A stretch of DNA of 64,000 nt from Rhodospirillales bacterium. GTDB taxonomy: Bacteria > Pseudomonadota > Alphaproteobacteria > Reyranellales > Reyranellaceae. The stretch's first letter is position 1. Every line of letters begins with the position of its first letter. The translations under genes were made by a program, and so were the position numbers. Below the pieces are notes generated by a model. The model was not told where the DNA came from. It did no database searches and worked only from the letters and a program-made list of their open reading frames with translations. Positions 8,351 to 17,012 of the stretch are shown piece after piece. The DNA lies in NCBI GenBank assembly GCA_016185145.1, contig JACPOB010000018.1, positions 152,288 to 216,287 on the forward strand. The letters run 5' to 3'.

Positions 8351-10306
8351 GTGGCCCACTGTCTTAGCCCCCGGCGTCGGCGTAGGGATGCGGCAGAACC
8401 CGTGAGCGACGAAACCGACATCGATCTGAAGCCAGCCGAAGAGGCACCGCCCAGCGAAGGCTCGCTGGCCGACGGCATGCGCATCATCGGCGAGTTCGTG
8501 CACACCCTGCCGCGCAAGCCGGGCGTCTATCGCATGATCGCGGCCGACGGCGAGGTCCTCTATGTCGGCAAGGCGCGCTCGCTGCGCAGCCGCGTCGCCG
8601 CCTATACCCAGCCGACGCGGCTCGACACCCGCCTGCTGCGCATGGTCTCGGGCACCAGGACCATGGAGTTCGCGGTCACCGACAGCGAGGCCGAGGCGCT
8701 CCTTCTCGAGAACAACCTCATCAAGCGCTTCAAGCCGCGCTTCAACGTGTTGCTACGCGACGACAAGTCGTTCCCCTACATCGTCATCCGCCGCGACACC
8801 GAATGGCCGCAGCTCGCCAAGCACAGGGGCGTGCGCGACCCGAAGAACGAATATTTCGGTCCGTTCGCTTCGGCCACCGCGGTCAACCGCACGCTCTACG
8901 CCTTGCAGCGCGCCTTCCCGCTGCGCTCCTGCTCGGACGGCGTCTTCTCGACGCGGACCCGGCCCTGCCTGCAGTACCAGATCAAGCGCTGCACCGCTCC
9001 TTGCGTCGGCCGCATCGACAAGCCCGAGTATGACGGCATCGTCGACGAGGTCCGCAGCTTCCTGGGCGGCCGCAACCGCGAGGTGCAGCAGGCATTATCG
9101 CAGCGTATGGAGCAGGCCTCGGTCGGTCTCGAATTCGAACGCGCCGCGGTCCTGCGCGACCGCATCCGCGCGCTCGCCCACATCCAGTCGCACCAGTCGA
9201 TCACCCTGCCGTCGATCGACGAGGCCGACATCTTCGCCGTGCACGCCGAGGGCGGTCAGGTCTGCGTAGAAGTGTTCTTCCTGCGCGCCGGCCAGAACCT
9301 CGGCAACCGCGCCTATTTCCCGAGCCACACCAAGGATCTCGACGAGCCTGCCGTACTGTCGGCTTTCATCGGCCAGTTCTACGAATCGCGACAGGCACCC
9401 AAGCTGATTCTGACCAGCCACGACGTCGTCGAGGCCGAACTGCTGGAAAGCGCGCTCGCCATGACGGCGGGCCACAAGGTCGAGATCCGCCATCCCAAGC
9501 GCGGCGACCAGAAGGACGCGCTCGACCAGGCCGTAGTCAATGCCCGCGAAGCGCTGGCGCGGCGCATGGCCGAGCGCGGCACGCAGCGCCAGCTGCTGGA
9601 GGGCGTCGCCCGCGTGTTCAATCTCGACGGTCCGCCCGAGCGCATAGAAATCTACGACAACAGCCACATCCAGGGCAGCGCGCCAATCGGCGCCATGGTG
9701 GTGGCGGGTCCGGACGGCTTCACCAAGAATTCCTATCGCAAGTTCAACATCAAGACCGAGGGTGCGGCGGGCGACGACTTCGCCATGATGCGCGAGGTGC
9801 TGACGCGCCGCTTCGGCCGCGCGCTGCGCGAAGATCCCGAGCGCGACGACGAAAGCTGGCCCGACCTCGTGCTGATCGACGGCGGCCAGGGCCAGCTCGA
9901 GGTGGCGCGGCAGGTCCTGAGCGAGCTCGGCCTGGAGGACATCGCCATCGTCGGCATCGCCAAGGGCCCCGACCGCGACGCCGGCCGCGAGCGCTTCTTC
10001 ATGCCCGGCAAGCCGCCCTTCTCGCTCGAGCCGCGCGATCCGGTGCTGTATTTCCTGCAGCGGCTGCGGGACGAGGCGCATCGCTTCGCCATCGGCACGC
10101 ATCGCACGCGGCGCGCCGCCGACATCACCAAGTCGGCGCTCGACGAGGTGCCGGGCATCGGCGCCGGCCGCAAGCGCGCCCTGCTGCATCATTTCGGCAG
10201 CGCCCGTGCAGTGGCCGTCGCCACGCTCGAGGACATCAAATCGGTACCGGGTATCTCCGACGCACTCGCCCAGAAAATCCATGACCACTTCCGGGGCGGT
10301 CGCTAA
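8351..10306 (+). CDS. uvrC: UvrABC system protein C (excinuclease subunit)
   Basis: Makes both incisions around bulky lesions in nucleotide excision repair after UvrA/UvrB loading. Visible domains: GIY-YIG nuclease (GVY...YVGKAR, about residues 58-76), a Cys cluster (CLQYQIKRCTAPCVG) near 210-225, a UVR/UvrB-binding helix pair near 240-275, an RNase-H-like endonuclease domain (EIYDNSHIQG, LVLIDGGQGQLE), and C-terminal helix-hairpin-helix motifs (VPGIGAGRKRALLHHFGS). It is 651 residues from GTG 8351; GTG 8402 is an equally possible start because the first 17 residues look non-conserved and neither has a strong ribosome site. pgsA follows 13 bases later. Confidence 0.94.
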   Translation: MAHCLSPRRRRRDAAEPVSDETDIDLKPAEEAPPSEGSLADGMRIIGEFVHTLPRKPGVYRMIAADGEVLYVGKARSLRSRVAAYTQPTRLDTRLLRMVSGTRTMEFAVTDSEAEALLLENNLIKRFKPRFNVLLRDDKSFPYIVIRRDTEWPQLAKHRGVRDPKNEYFGPFASATAVNRTLYALQRAFPLRSCSDGVFSTRTRPCLQYQIKRCTAPCVGRIDKPEYDGIVDEVRSFLGGRNREVQQALSQRMEQASVGLEFERAAVLRDRIRALAHIQSHQSITLPSIDEADIFAVHAEGGQVCVEVFFLRAGQNLGNRAYFPSHTKDLDEPAVLSAFIGQFYESRQAPKLILTSHDVVEAELLESALAMTAGHKVEIRHPKRGDQKDALDQAVVNAREALARRMAERGTQRQLLEGVARVFNLDGPPERIEIYDNSHIQGSAPIGAMVVAGPDGFTKNSYRKFNIKTEGAAGDDFAMMREVLTRRFGRALREDPERDDESWPDLVLIDGGQGQLEVARQVLSELGLEDIAIVGIAKGPDRDAGRERFFMPGKPPFSLEPRDPVLYFLQRLRDEAHRFAIGTHRTRRAADITKSALDEVPGIGAGRKRALLHHFGSARAVAVATLEDIKSVPGISDALAQKIHDHFRGGR

Positions 10307-10319
10307 GAAGGACGGGCAG

Positions 10320-10880
10320 ATGCTCAATCTCCCCAACCTGCTGACGCTATCGCGGATTGCCGCCATTCCGCTGGTCGTGGCCTGCTTCTGGCTCGACCAC
10401 GGCTGGGCGCAGTGGGTGTCGGCCAGCCTGTTCGCCATCGCCTGCATCACCGACTGGTTCGACGGCTATTTCGCCCGGCGCTATCACCAGATCTCGCGGT
10501 TCGGCCGCTTCCTCGATCCGATCGCCGACAAGCTGCTGGTGGCAGCCGCGCTCCTGATGCTGGTCGACAACAGCACGCTGAGCGGCATCAATGTGCTGGC
10601 GGCGCTGATCATCCTGGCGCGCGAGATCCTGGTGTCGGGCCTGCGCGAGTTCCTGGCCGAATTGCATGTCAGCGTTCCGGTGAGCCAGCTCGCCAAGTGG
10701 AAGACCGGTGCGCAGATGGGGGCGATCACCATCCTGCTGCTGGGCGACGCCGTGCCGCCGATCGTTCACCAGATCGGCGTGGGGCTGATCTGGATAGCCG
10801 CCGGGCTGACCTTGATCACCGGTTACGACTATCTGCGTACCGGCCTGCGCCACATGGCCGAAGAGGGACCCACGACATGA
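10320..10880 (+). CDS. pgsA: CDP-diacylglycerol--glycerol-3-phosphate 3-phosphatidyltransferase
   Basis: Inner-membrane enzyme making phosphatidylglycerophosphate, the first committed step to phosphatidylglycerol and cardiolipin. The 186-residue protein has an exact CDP-alcohol phosphotransferase motif: Asp45, Asp48, Gly49, Ala52, Arg53, Gly62, Asp66 and Asp70 in the required spacing. About five hydrophobic segments surround it. ATG 10320 has AGAAGGA upstream; the longer open frame overlaps the uvrC C-terminus and is not used. The stop overlaps the moaD start (ATGA at 10877), so pgsA, moaD and moaE are probably one transcript. Confidence 0.94.
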   Translation: MLNLPNLLTLSRIAAIPLVVACFWLDHGWAQWVSASLFAIACITDWFDGYFARRYHQISRFGRFLDPIADKLLVAAALLMLVDNSTLSGINVLAALIILAREILVSGLREFLAELHVSVPVSQLAKWKTGAQMGAITILLLGDAVPPIVHQIGVGLIWIAAGLTLITGYDYLRTGLRHMAEEGPTT

Positions 10881-11128
10881 AGGTCCGCTACTTCGCCTGG
10901 ATGAAGCGCACAGTGGGCGTGCCCGACGAGGAGGTAGCGCCGCCGGTTGACGTGAAGACCGTCGGCGACCTCGTCGTCTGGCTGCGCAGCCGCAGCGCCG
11001 GCCATGCCGAGGCGCTGGCCGAGGGCGCGGCCTTCGGCGCGGCGGTCGACCAGCGCACGGCGACCTTCGACGTGCCCATCACCGGCGCGCGCGAGGTCGC
11101 GTTCTTCCCACCCTTCACGGGGGGCTGA
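10877..11128 (+). CDS. moaD: Molybdopterin synthase sulfur-carrier subunit
   Basis: Small ubiquitin-fold protein that carries sulfur as a C-terminal thiocarboxylate for molybdopterin synthase. At 83 residues ending in FTGG it has the right size and the obligatory Gly-Gly end; FFPPFTGG is the typical MoaD terminus. ATG 10877 overlaps the pgsA stop by four bases, and moaE follows one base after its stop. Activation of the C-terminus would need a MoeB-type enzyme; the ThiF/MoeB-like gene at 13284-14249 is the only candidate in the window. Confidence 0.92.
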   Translation: MKVRYFAWMKRTVGVPDEEVAPPVDVKTVGDLVVWLRSRSAGHAEALAEGAAFGAAVDQRTATFDVPITGAREVAFFPPFTGG

Positions 11129-11129
11129 C

Positions 11130-11606
11130 ATGGCGGTGCGGGTCCAGGAAGGCGACTTCGACGTCGGCGTCGAACTCGACCGGCTGACCAAGGGCAACAA
11201 GCGCATCGGCGGCTTGGCCGTGTTCGTCGGTCTGGTGCGCGAGATGCATGTTCGCGAGGGCCTGCATCGCGACCGCATCGATGCCCTGACCCTGGAGCAC
11301 TATCCCGGCATGACCGAGAAGGCGCTCGAGGACATCGAGGCCGAGGCCAATCGGCGCTGGCCGCTCGAGGCTACACTCATTGTGCATCGCTACGGCAGGA
11401 TGGAGGCCGGCGACCGCATCGTGCTGGTCGCGGTCGGCTCGCCGCATCGCGAGGCCGCCTTCGAGGCCTGCGAATTTTTGGTAGACTGGCTCAAGACCAA
11501 GGCGCCGTTCTGGAAGCTCGAAGAGACTCCGGCCGGCGAGAAATGGGTCGGCGCCCATGAAGGCGACGATGCCGCTGCAGCGCGCTGGGAGAAGAAGCCC
11601 CAGTAG
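11130..11606 (+). CDS. moaE: Molybdopterin synthase catalytic subunit
   Basis: Catalytic partner of MoaD; converts precursor Z (cPMP) to molybdopterin by two sulfur transfers. The 158-residue protein contains GGLAVFVGLVR near 27-37, LTLEHYPGMTEK near 55-66, VHRYGRMEAGD with the conserved Arg-Gly, and the C-terminal KTKAPFWKLEE with the active-site lysines of MoaE. ATG 11130 sits one base after the moaD stop. No other molybdopterin genes are nearby. Confidence 0.93.
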   Translation: MAVRVQEGDFDVGVELDRLTKGNKRIGGLAVFVGLVREMHVREGLHRDRIDALTLEHYPGMTEKALEDIEAEANRRWPLEATLIVHRYGRMEAGDRIVLVAVGSPHREAAFEACEFLVDWLKTKAPFWKLEETPAGEKWVGAHEGDDAAAARWEKKPQ

Positions 11607-11689
11607 CTCGCAGCCACTTAGGTATGCGTCCGCGTACTTCGTCGTCCTGATAAAATTCACACAACGAAAAACCGTTGGGAGTGACGCTC

Positions 11690-12940
11690 ATGAGCTCATC
11701 GAAGCGATTCGACGACAAGGGCGGAGCGACGCTGTCGCGTCGCGCGCTCGTCGGTGTGGCAGGTGTGACCGCCGCAACAGTCGTGGCCGGACGGGCCTTC
11801 GCCCAGCAGCCGCCAGCGGCGCCCCCAGGGACGCCCAGGCCGGCAACCCCTCCTTCCACCATCACGACGCCGCCGCGCGAGTTCGGTCCGAACGCACCGC
11901 CCAATGTCTACTTCACCGATCCCGACGTCCTCACCGTGGATCCGAGCTTCGATGCGCTGCGCCAGCCCAATGCCCCCATCCAGCGCCTGTGGACCGGCGC
12001 GCTGTGGTCGGAGGGACCGGCGTGGAACGCGCAAGGTCGCTATCTCGTATGGAGCGACATCCCCAATAATCGCCAGCTGCGCTGGATCGAAGACAACGGC
12101 CGGGTCAGCACCTTCCGCAGTCCGTCGAACAACAGCAACGGCAACACCTTCGACTTCCAGGGCCGCCAGCTCTCGTGCGAGCACCTCACCCGGCGCGTCG
12201 TGCGCTACGAGCTCGACGGCTCGACGACCGTGCTGGCCGATGCGTACCAAGGCAAGAAGCTGAATTCGCCCAACGACGTTGCGGCCCATCCCGACGGCAG
12301 CTACTGGTTCACCGATCCGCCCTATGGCGGCCAGCTCTACGAGGGCGCACCCGACGCTGCGGGCGGGCCGAGCAATCCCGACGGCAAGATCAATCCGCGG
12401 CTTGGCCAGCCGCCGGGCATCGGCACGGCCAAGCGCGAGCTGCCGACCAACTGCTACCGCATCGATCCCAGCGGACGCATCGACCTCGTGGTCACCGAGG
12501 AGCAGGTGCCGGATCCGAACGGGATTTGCTTCTCGCCCGACTACAAGACGCTCTATGTCGTCAGCACCGGCAAGGGTCCGGGCGACACTGGGCCGGGCGG
12601 CAAGGGCGAGGTCTATTCCTTCACCGTCGGCACGGACAACAAGGTCTCCAACCGCAAGCTGTTCAGCGACTTCATGATCGACGGCATCAAGTGCGGTCCC
12701 GACGGCGTGCGCTGCGACGTGTTCGGCAACCTGTGGGCATCGAGCAACGCCGGTCGCAACGTCGGCTACAGCGGCGTCACGGTCTGGAATCCCGAGGGCA
12801 AGCTCATCGGCCGCATCCGCCTGCCCGAGATCTGCGGCAACATCTGCTTCGGCGGGCCCAAGCGGAACCGCCTGTTCATGGCGGCGAGCCAGTCGCTCTA
12901 CGCTCTCTACACGGGCGTGCAGGGCGCCGCGCCGGGCTGA
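11690..12940 (+). CDS. SMP-30/gluconolactonase family protein with Tat-type signal
   Basis: Six-bladed beta-propeller of the SMP-30/gluconolactonase/LRE family, 416 residues, probably periplasmic. The N-terminus SRRALVGVAGVTAATVVAGR ending in AFAQ looks like a Tat signal peptide, followed by a Pro/Ala-rich linker of about 35 residues. Propeller ligand motifs are present: WSEGPAW (about 105), NSPNDVAAHPDG (about 188), DPNGICFSPD (about 277) and DGIKCGPDG (about 334). The substrate is unknown; many relatives are lactonases. ATG 11690 has GGGAG eight bases upstream. It is probably monocistronic and converges on the thiamine operon across a long hairpin. Confidence 0.88.
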   Translation: MSSSKRFDDKGGATLSRRALVGVAGVTAATVVAGRAFAQQPPAAPPGTPRPATPPSTITTPPREFGPNAPPNVYFTDPDVLTVDPSFDALRQPNAPIQRLWTGALWSEGPAWNAQGRYLVWSDIPNNRQLRWIEDNGRVSTFRSPSNNSNGNTFDFQGRQLSCEHLTRRVVRYELDGSTTVLADAYQGKKLNSPNDVAAHPDGSYWFTDPPYGGQLYEGAPDAAGGPSNPDGKINPRLGQPPGIGTAKRELPTNCYRIDPSGRIDLVVTEEQVPDPNGICFSPDYKTLYVVSTGKGPGDTGPGGKGEVYSFTVGTDNKVSNRKLFSDFMIDGIKCGPDGVRCDVFGNLWASSNAGRNVGYSGVTVWNPEGKLIGRIRLPEICGNICFGGPKRNRLFMAASQSLYALYTGVQGAAPG

Positions 12941-12951
12941 TTTCTTTCATG

Positions 12952-13017
12952 GTCTTCCGGACCGCGCGCGTCCCCGCGCGCTCGTGAGCGCGCGGGGACG
13001 CGCGCGGTCCGGAAGAC
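12952..13017. repeat. 32-bp perfect inverted repeat, convergent gene junction
   Basis: The 32-base arms 12952-12983 and 12986-13017 are exactly complementary around a 2-base centre. The outer end is GTCTTCCGGACCGCG and the inner end GCGCTC/GAGCGC. It lies between two convergent genes (stops at 12940 and 13024). Its right half closely matches 51650-51690, so it is a member of a dispersed hairpin family. Confidence 0.9.
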
Positions 13018-13023
13018 GAAGAC

Positions 13024-13269
13024 TCAGCCCTTGTAGTTCTCCACCACGCCAGCCGAGCGCACGTCGGCCTCGTCGGGATTGCGGCCGAACTCGCGCAGCG
13101 CGCGGCGCTGGCGCAGCAGGTCCCAGCAGCGATCGAGCTCGACGTTGATCACGGCCAGGCGACGGCGCTGGTCGTCGGTCATCTCCTTCTCGGCGTAAAG
13201 CTTCTTCTCCTCGGCCACGAGATGCTCGATGTGGCCAAGAACGTTCTTGTCCGTCGTGTGCAGTGCCAT
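13024..13269 (-). CDS. DUF2630 family protein
   Basis: An 81-residue cytosolic protein matching the DUF2630 pattern: MALHTTDKNVLGHIEHLV at the start, a charged helix (EEKKLYAEKE), RRLAVINVELDRCWDLLRQR in the middle and the end GVVENYKG. The function is unknown; relatives are short, helical and found singly. ATG 13269 has GGAGG seven bases upstream. It lies 14 bases after the ThiF-like gene on the same strand, so it may be the last gene of the thiamine operon transcript, though nothing ties it to thiamine. Confidence 0.85.
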   Translation of the reverse strand: MALHTTDKNVLGHIEHLVAEEKKLYAEKEMTDDQRRRLAVINVELDRCWDLLRQRRALREFGRNPDEADVRSAGVVENYKG

Positions 13270-13283
13270 GGCGACCTCCAAGA

Positions 13284-14249
13284 CTAACCCAATGCCACCA
13301 ATGCCAAGTCGACCGCCCCACGCTCGCGCAACCGATCGGCGGCGGCAAGAGCGCGCTGGCCGCTGCGGCAACACAGGACAATGCGCGCCGAAGATGGTGG
13401 TTGCTCGAACAGGTTCTCGATGGCCTCGACACTGAGGCGTCGTCCGCCGGCGAACGGCTCGGGCGCTTCGTCGGGACCGCGCAGGTCTACCACGAGGTCG
13501 CTGGCCGTGACCGCGTCCGGCGCGATGAACGGCACGTATCGATCGGGTTCGGGACTGCCGGCAAAACCGAAACCGCCAAAGGCCAGGCGCCCGGCATCGA
13601 AAGTGACGACCCGTCCCAGCACGCTCGGCTGCAGTCCCAGCACCAGGTGCAGGGCGAGATGGGCCTGCAGGCTGCCCAAGACGGCGACGGCGGTGCCCAG
13701 CACGCCGACGCTGGCACAGGTGCCGCCATCGACCGAGACATCGGGGAACACCGCACGATAGCTCGGCCCGCCGCCGCAGAAGGCGCCGACATAGCCGGTC
13801 ATGCCGATCACCGAGGCGCTGACCAGCGGCTTGGCCACGGCATGGCAGGCGTCGCTCAAGATGTAGCTGACGGCAAAGCTGTCGGCGGCATCGATGACCA
13901 GATCGACATCGGCAACCAACGTCGCGGCATTCTGCGGCGTCAGGCGCGCGACGACGGGCGTCGCTTCGACCGACGGATTGAAACGCTTCAGCACCGCGGC
14001 CGCCGTCTCGGCCTTCGACTTGCCGATATCAGCCATCCCGTAGAGCGGCTGGCGATGGAGATTGGTCTCCTCGACCGTGTCGTGATCGACAATGGTGAGA
14101 CGGCCGATGCCGGCGCCCGCGAGATACTGCAGCACCGGGCAGCCCAGACCGCCGGCGCCGACTACCAGGACGGAAGCGGCGGCGAACTTGGCCTGCCCTT
14201 CCACGCCGACCTCCGAAAGCACCATCTGACGCGCGTAACGATCGCTCAT
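13284..14249 (-). CDS. ThiF/MoeB/HesA-type adenylyltransferase with C-terminal rhodanese domain
   Basis: Adenylates the C-terminal Gly of ubiquitin-like sulfur carriers, here most likely ThiS (operon) and perhaps MoaD. The 321-residue chain has the nucleotide loop GAGGLGCP at 31-38, ETNLHRQ at 61-67, catalytic-type TCASVGVLG with Cys178, and a rhodanese tail whose loop CCRSGQR includes Cys294. The usual zinc-binding cysteines are absent: the PCYRC box reads PSYRA at 162-166 and there is no later CxxC. ATG 14249 overlaps the thiE stop (ATGA), with GAGGAGG upstream. It could be named thiF or moeB, so no symbol is assigned. Confidence 0.9.
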   Translation of the reverse strand: MSDRYARQMVLSEVGVEGQAKFAAASVLVVGAGGLGCPVLQYLAGAGIGRLTIVDHDTVEETNLHRQPLYGMADIGKSKAETAAAVLKRFNPSVEATPVVARLTPQNAATLVADVDLVIDAADSFAVSYILSDACHAVAKPLVSASVIGMTGYVGAFCGGGPSYRAVFPDVSVDGGTCASVGVLGTAVAVLGSLQAHLALHLVLGLQPSVLGRVVTFDAGRLAFGGFGFAGSPEPDRYVPFIAPDAVTASDLVVDLRGPDEAPEPFAGGRRLSVEAIENLFEQPPSSARIVLCCRSGQRALAAADRLRERGAVDLALVALG

Positions 14250-14857
14250 GGCTTCCTCCTCGTGGCGACGATCCATGCCTTCGCCTGGCCCTCGGGATCG
14301 CGATGGTTGACGACGTCGCCGACCACGGCGGCGATGTCGGCGCCGGCCTTCAGACACGAGAGCGCCCGCTCGAGCGTGAGACCGCCGATAGCCACCAGCG
14401 GCCGATTGCCGATCAGGCGTTTCCACTCGGCCAGCCGCTCGGTGCCTTGCGGCGCCCACGGCATCTGCTTGAGCTGGGTCGGCCATATCGGACCCAACGC
14501 CACATAGTCGGGATCGACGGCCAGGCCTTTTTCAAGCTCGGCATGATCGTGCGTGCTGACGCCGATCCTGATCTCGGCGCGACGCAGCGCCTTGATGTCG
14601 GCGTCCAAAAGATCTTCCTGGCCGAGATGGACGTAGTCGCAGCCTTCATCGATCGCCGCCTGCCAGTAGTCGTTGACGATGAGCTGAGCGCCGTGGAGGA
14701 CGCAGATGTCCCGCGCCTCGCGCACTTGCCGGCCGACCTCGTCGGCCGGCTGGTCCTTGATGCGAAGCTGGATCAGCCTCGTGCCGATCGGCACGAGGCG
14801 CTTCACCCAGGTCACGTCCGGAACGACGGGATAGAAAGGATCGAGCACGCTGGACAC
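14246..14857 (-). CDS. thiE: Thiamine phosphate synthase
   Basis: Joins the pyrimidine (HMP-PP) and thiazole (cTHz-P) units into thiamine phosphate. From GTG 14857 it is 203 residues; GGGGAGG precedes this GTG by eight bases, so I prefer it to the ATG at 14887, which would overlap thiG. Motifs: LIQLRIKD near 28, LIVNDYWQAA near 60, YVHLGQEDLLDADI near 75, and VAIGGLTLERA with AGADIAAVVGDV near the C-terminus (phosphate-binding). It is fourth in the operon, coupled to the downstream adenylyltransferase by an ATGA overlap. Confidence 0.92.
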   Translation of the reverse strand: MSSVLDPFYPVVPDVTWVKRLVPIGTRLIQLRIKDQPADEVGRQVREARDICVLHGAQLIVNDYWQAAIDEGCDYVHLGQEDLLDADIKALRRAEIRIGVSTHDHAELEKGLAVDPDYVALGPIWPTQLKQMPWAPQGTERLAEWKRLIGNRPLVAIGGLTLERALSCLKAGADIAAVVGDVVNHRDPEGQAKAWIVATRRKP

Positions 14858-14873
14858 GTCAGACACCTCCCCT

Positions 14874-15647
14874 TCAGACACCCCCAAGTGCCGCCTTGCC
14901 GATCACCGGCGTCGACGGCTGGGCCATGTCGCGCGGCTCGAGCGGTCGGGCGAGATGGGCGGCCCGGCCGGCCTCGACGGCGAGCGCGAAGGCGCGCGCC
15001 ATCTCGACCGGATCGCCCGCCTCGGCCACCGCGGTGTTGAGCAGCACCGCGTCGTAGCCCAGCTCCATCGCCGCCGCGGCGTGCGAGGGCACGCCCAATC
15101 CGGCATCGACCACCAGCGGAATATCGGGGAAATGCGCACGCAGCGACTTCAGGCCGTAGACGTTGTTCAGTCCGCGCGCCGAGCCGATCGGCGCGCCCCA
15201 CGGCATCAGTACGCGGCAGCCGGCCTCGACCAGGCGGTCGGCGACCACGAGATCCTCGGTCGTGTAGGGAAACACCTCGAAGCCGTCTTGGACGAGGATG
15301 CGCGCCGCCTCGACCAGCCCGAACACGTCGGGCTGCAAGGTATCGGCATCGCCGATCACTTCCAGCTTGATCCACGGCGTGTCGAACAGCTCGCGCGCCA
15401 TGTGGGCCGTGGTGACCGCCTCCTTCACCGAATGGCAGCCCGCGGTGTTGGGCAACACGCGCAGCCCGAGCGACTGGATGAACTGCCAGAAGCTCTGGCC
15501 GGCCCGTCCCGTACCGCCTTCGCGACGCAGCGAGACGGTGACGACCTCGGCGCCCGAAGCCTTGATGGCGCGCTCGAGTATGGCCGGCGACGGGTAGCGC
15601 GCCGTGCCCAGCAGCAGGCGCGAAGAAAGGTCTACGCCGTAGAACAT
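14874..15647 (-). CDS. thiG: Thiazole synthase
   Basis: Builds the thiazole phosphate carboxylate from DXP, dehydroglycine and ThiS thiocarboxylate. The 257-residue TIM barrel keeps the Schiff-base lysine in WIKLEVIGD (Lys94), [12 protein letters not shown] at 67-78, [14 protein letters not shown] near 157 and [13 protein letters not shown] near 189. ATG 15647 has GGGAGG upstream and lies three bases past the thiS stop. Confidence 0.95.
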   Translation of the reverse strand: MFYGVDLSSRLLLGTARYPSPAILERAIKASGAEVVTVSLRREGGTGRAGQSFWQFIQSLGLRVLPNTAGCHSVKEAVTTAHMARELFDTPWIKLEVIGDADTLQPDVFGLVEAARILVQDGFEVFPYTTEDLVVADRLVEAGCRVLMPWGAPIGSARGLNNVYGLKSLRAHFPDIPLVVDAGLGVPSHAAAAMELGYDAVLLNTAVAEAGDPVEMARAFALAVEAGRAAHLARPLEPRDMAQPSTPVIGKAALGGV

Positions 15648-15650
15648 GGC

Positions 15651-15848
15651 TCAGCCTCCCTGCATCGGCGCCACGACCTCGATGCGGTCGCCGTCGGCGA
15701 GCTTGGTGGAGGGCCGGGCCGCCGCGGCGACGAAGCGGCCGTTCACCGCCGTCGCGATCTTGCGGCCGGCAAAGCCCAGCGACTCGAGGGCCGCGGCCAG
15801 GGTGGCCGCGTCGACGTCATGCGCGTCGTCGTTGAGGAAGATCCGCAT
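15651..15848 (-). CDS. thiS: Thiamine biosynthesis sulfur carrier protein
   Basis: A 65-residue beta-grasp protein that donates sulfur to the thiazole via a C-terminal thiocarboxylate. It begins MRIFLNDDAH, has the central VAVNGRFV-like segment (TAVNGRFVAAAAR) and ends DGDRIEVVAPMQGG with the required Gly-Gly. The ATG at 15848 lies inside the 3' end of thiO, a 32-base overlap in another frame, so translation is probably coupled. Confidence 0.93.
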   Translation of the reverse strand: MRIFLNDDAHDVDAATLAAALESLGFAGRKIATAVNGRFVAAAARPSTKLADGDRIEVVAPMQGG

Positions 15849-16833
15849 GCTTGGTCTCCGTTTGAAGCATCGACAGGACGGCATCCGCGGTGCGCCGTGC
15901 GAGGGCGGGCGCCAGCAGGAAGCCGTGACGGAACAGGCCGTTGGCGTGCAGCACACGGCCGCTTCGCCTGACGTCCGGCAGGTTGTCGGGGAAGGCCGGG
16001 CGCAGGTCGGCGCCCAGCTCGACGATCTCGGCCTCGCCGAATGCCGGATGCAGGGAATAGGCAGCGTTCAGCAGCTCGACGGCCGAACGCACGCTGACCG
16101 GACCGCGCCGCTCGCTTTCGATCATGGTGGCGCCGATCATGAACAGGCCGTTGCCGCGCGGCACGATGTAGAGCGGGATGCGCGGATGCAGCAGGCGCAC
16201 CGGCCGCTGCAGCGACACGTCGGGCGAGCGCACCACCACCATCTCGCCGCGCACGCCGCGCAGGTCCGGCAGGGCGTCGCGGGCGGCAAGCCCGCGGCAG
16301 TCGACGACGATGTCGGCTGGGGCGTCCTGCGGTGCCAGCTCGACCCCGAAACGGATCGCCACACCCCTGTCCTGCAGGCGCTTGGCCAGCGCCATCAACG
16401 CACGCCGCGGATCGAGATGGGCCTCGCCGGGAAAGAACAGCGCGCGCCGGAAACGGCCGGCGAGATCGGGCTCGAGGGCCGCGATGCCCTCGGCGTCCAG
16501 CCAGTCGAAGCGCTCGGTGCGCTGGGCGAAGCGCGTGAGGTCGGGCAGGTCGCGCGGCTGGGCGACCACCAGGCTGCCCTGGCGCACCGTCTCGGGAAAG
16601 CGCTCGGCCCACCAGTCGATCGATGGCGCGCCCCACTCGGCGACCTCGGGCTCGGTGGTGGCGCGCTCGCACCATGGCGCCAGCATGCCGCCCGCCATCC
16701 AGGAGCAGGCCGCCTCGCCCAGCGCGTGGCCGCACTCGACCACCTCGACGGCGATGCCAAGGTCGGACAGCTCGAGCGCCGAGGTGAGGCCGGCAACACC
16801 GGCGCCGATAACGATGATGGTTGGCTTGGCCAA
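15817..16833 (-). CDS. thiO: Glycine oxidase ThiO
   Basis: FAD-dependent oxidation of glycine to iminoacetate (dehydroglycine) for thiazole formation. The 338-residue protein has a Rossmann start IIVIGAGVAGLTSALELS, ECGHALGEAACSWMAGGML (the FAD-binding ML region), a D-amino-acid-oxidase fold core and the C-terminal NGLFRHGFLLAPALA. I start at TTG 16833 because GGGAG is seven bases upstream; the TTG at 16839 is too close to it. It is the first gene after the TPP riboswitch. Confidence 0.92.
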   Translation of the reverse strand: MAKPTIIVIGAGVAGLTSALELSDLGIAVEVVECGHALGEAACSWMAGGMLAPWCERATTEPEVAEWGAPSIDWWAERFPETVRQGSLVVAQPRDLPDLTRFAQRTERFDWLDAEGIAALEPDLAGRFRRALFFPGEAHLDPRRALMALAKRLQDRGVAIRFGVELAPQDAPADIVVDCRGLAARDALPDLRGVRGEMVVVRSPDVSLQRPVRLLHPRIPLYIVPRGNGLFMIGATMIESERRGPVSVRSAVELLNAAYSLHPAFGEAEIVELGADLRPAFPDNLPDVRRSGRVLHANGLFRHGFLLAPALARRTADAVLSMLQTETKHADLPQRRRA

Positions 16834-16847
16834 TGGCAAACTCCCGT

Positions 16848-16945
16848 TCCTTCGCCGGCATGATCCGGATCAGGTTCAAAGGGTTCAGCCCCGCTGGCTG
16901 TCTCAGCCCGGACTCCCTGGCGGAAGCCGGACACCCCTCGGACGT
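16848..16945 (-). promoter_or_regulatory. TPP riboswitch (THI element)
   Basis: On the minus strand the conserved segments occur in order: GAGGGGTG, GGGCTGAGACAG, CCCTTTGAACCTGATCCGGA and TCATGCCGGCGAAGGAA. The first and second pair as P1-P3 and the CTGAGA and CCTGATCNGGNTNATNCC boxes are the pyrimidine and pyrophosphate sensing parts of the THI element. It ends about 10 bases before the thiO ribosome site, so ligand binding probably hides that site, turning the operon off when TPP is plentiful. Confidence 0.95.
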
Positions 16946-16950
16946 CATGA

Positions 16951-16979
16951 AAGAAAGTGCCGAGAACCCCTTCTGTCAA
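16951..16979 (-). promoter_or_regulatory. Promoter of the thi operon
   Basis: Consensus TTGACA (minus strand of 16974-16979), a 17-base spacer and a weak TTTCTT -10 (16951-16956), just upstream of the riboswitch. Confidence 0.5.
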
Positions 16980-17012
16980 GGGCGCCGGCGAAGCCGTTCC
17001 CCGATGCAACCC

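Noticed and set aside
9095-10450. Minus-strand frame (451 codons) over uvrC
   Set aside because: Antisense shadow; the UvrC domains are unmistakable on the plus strand.
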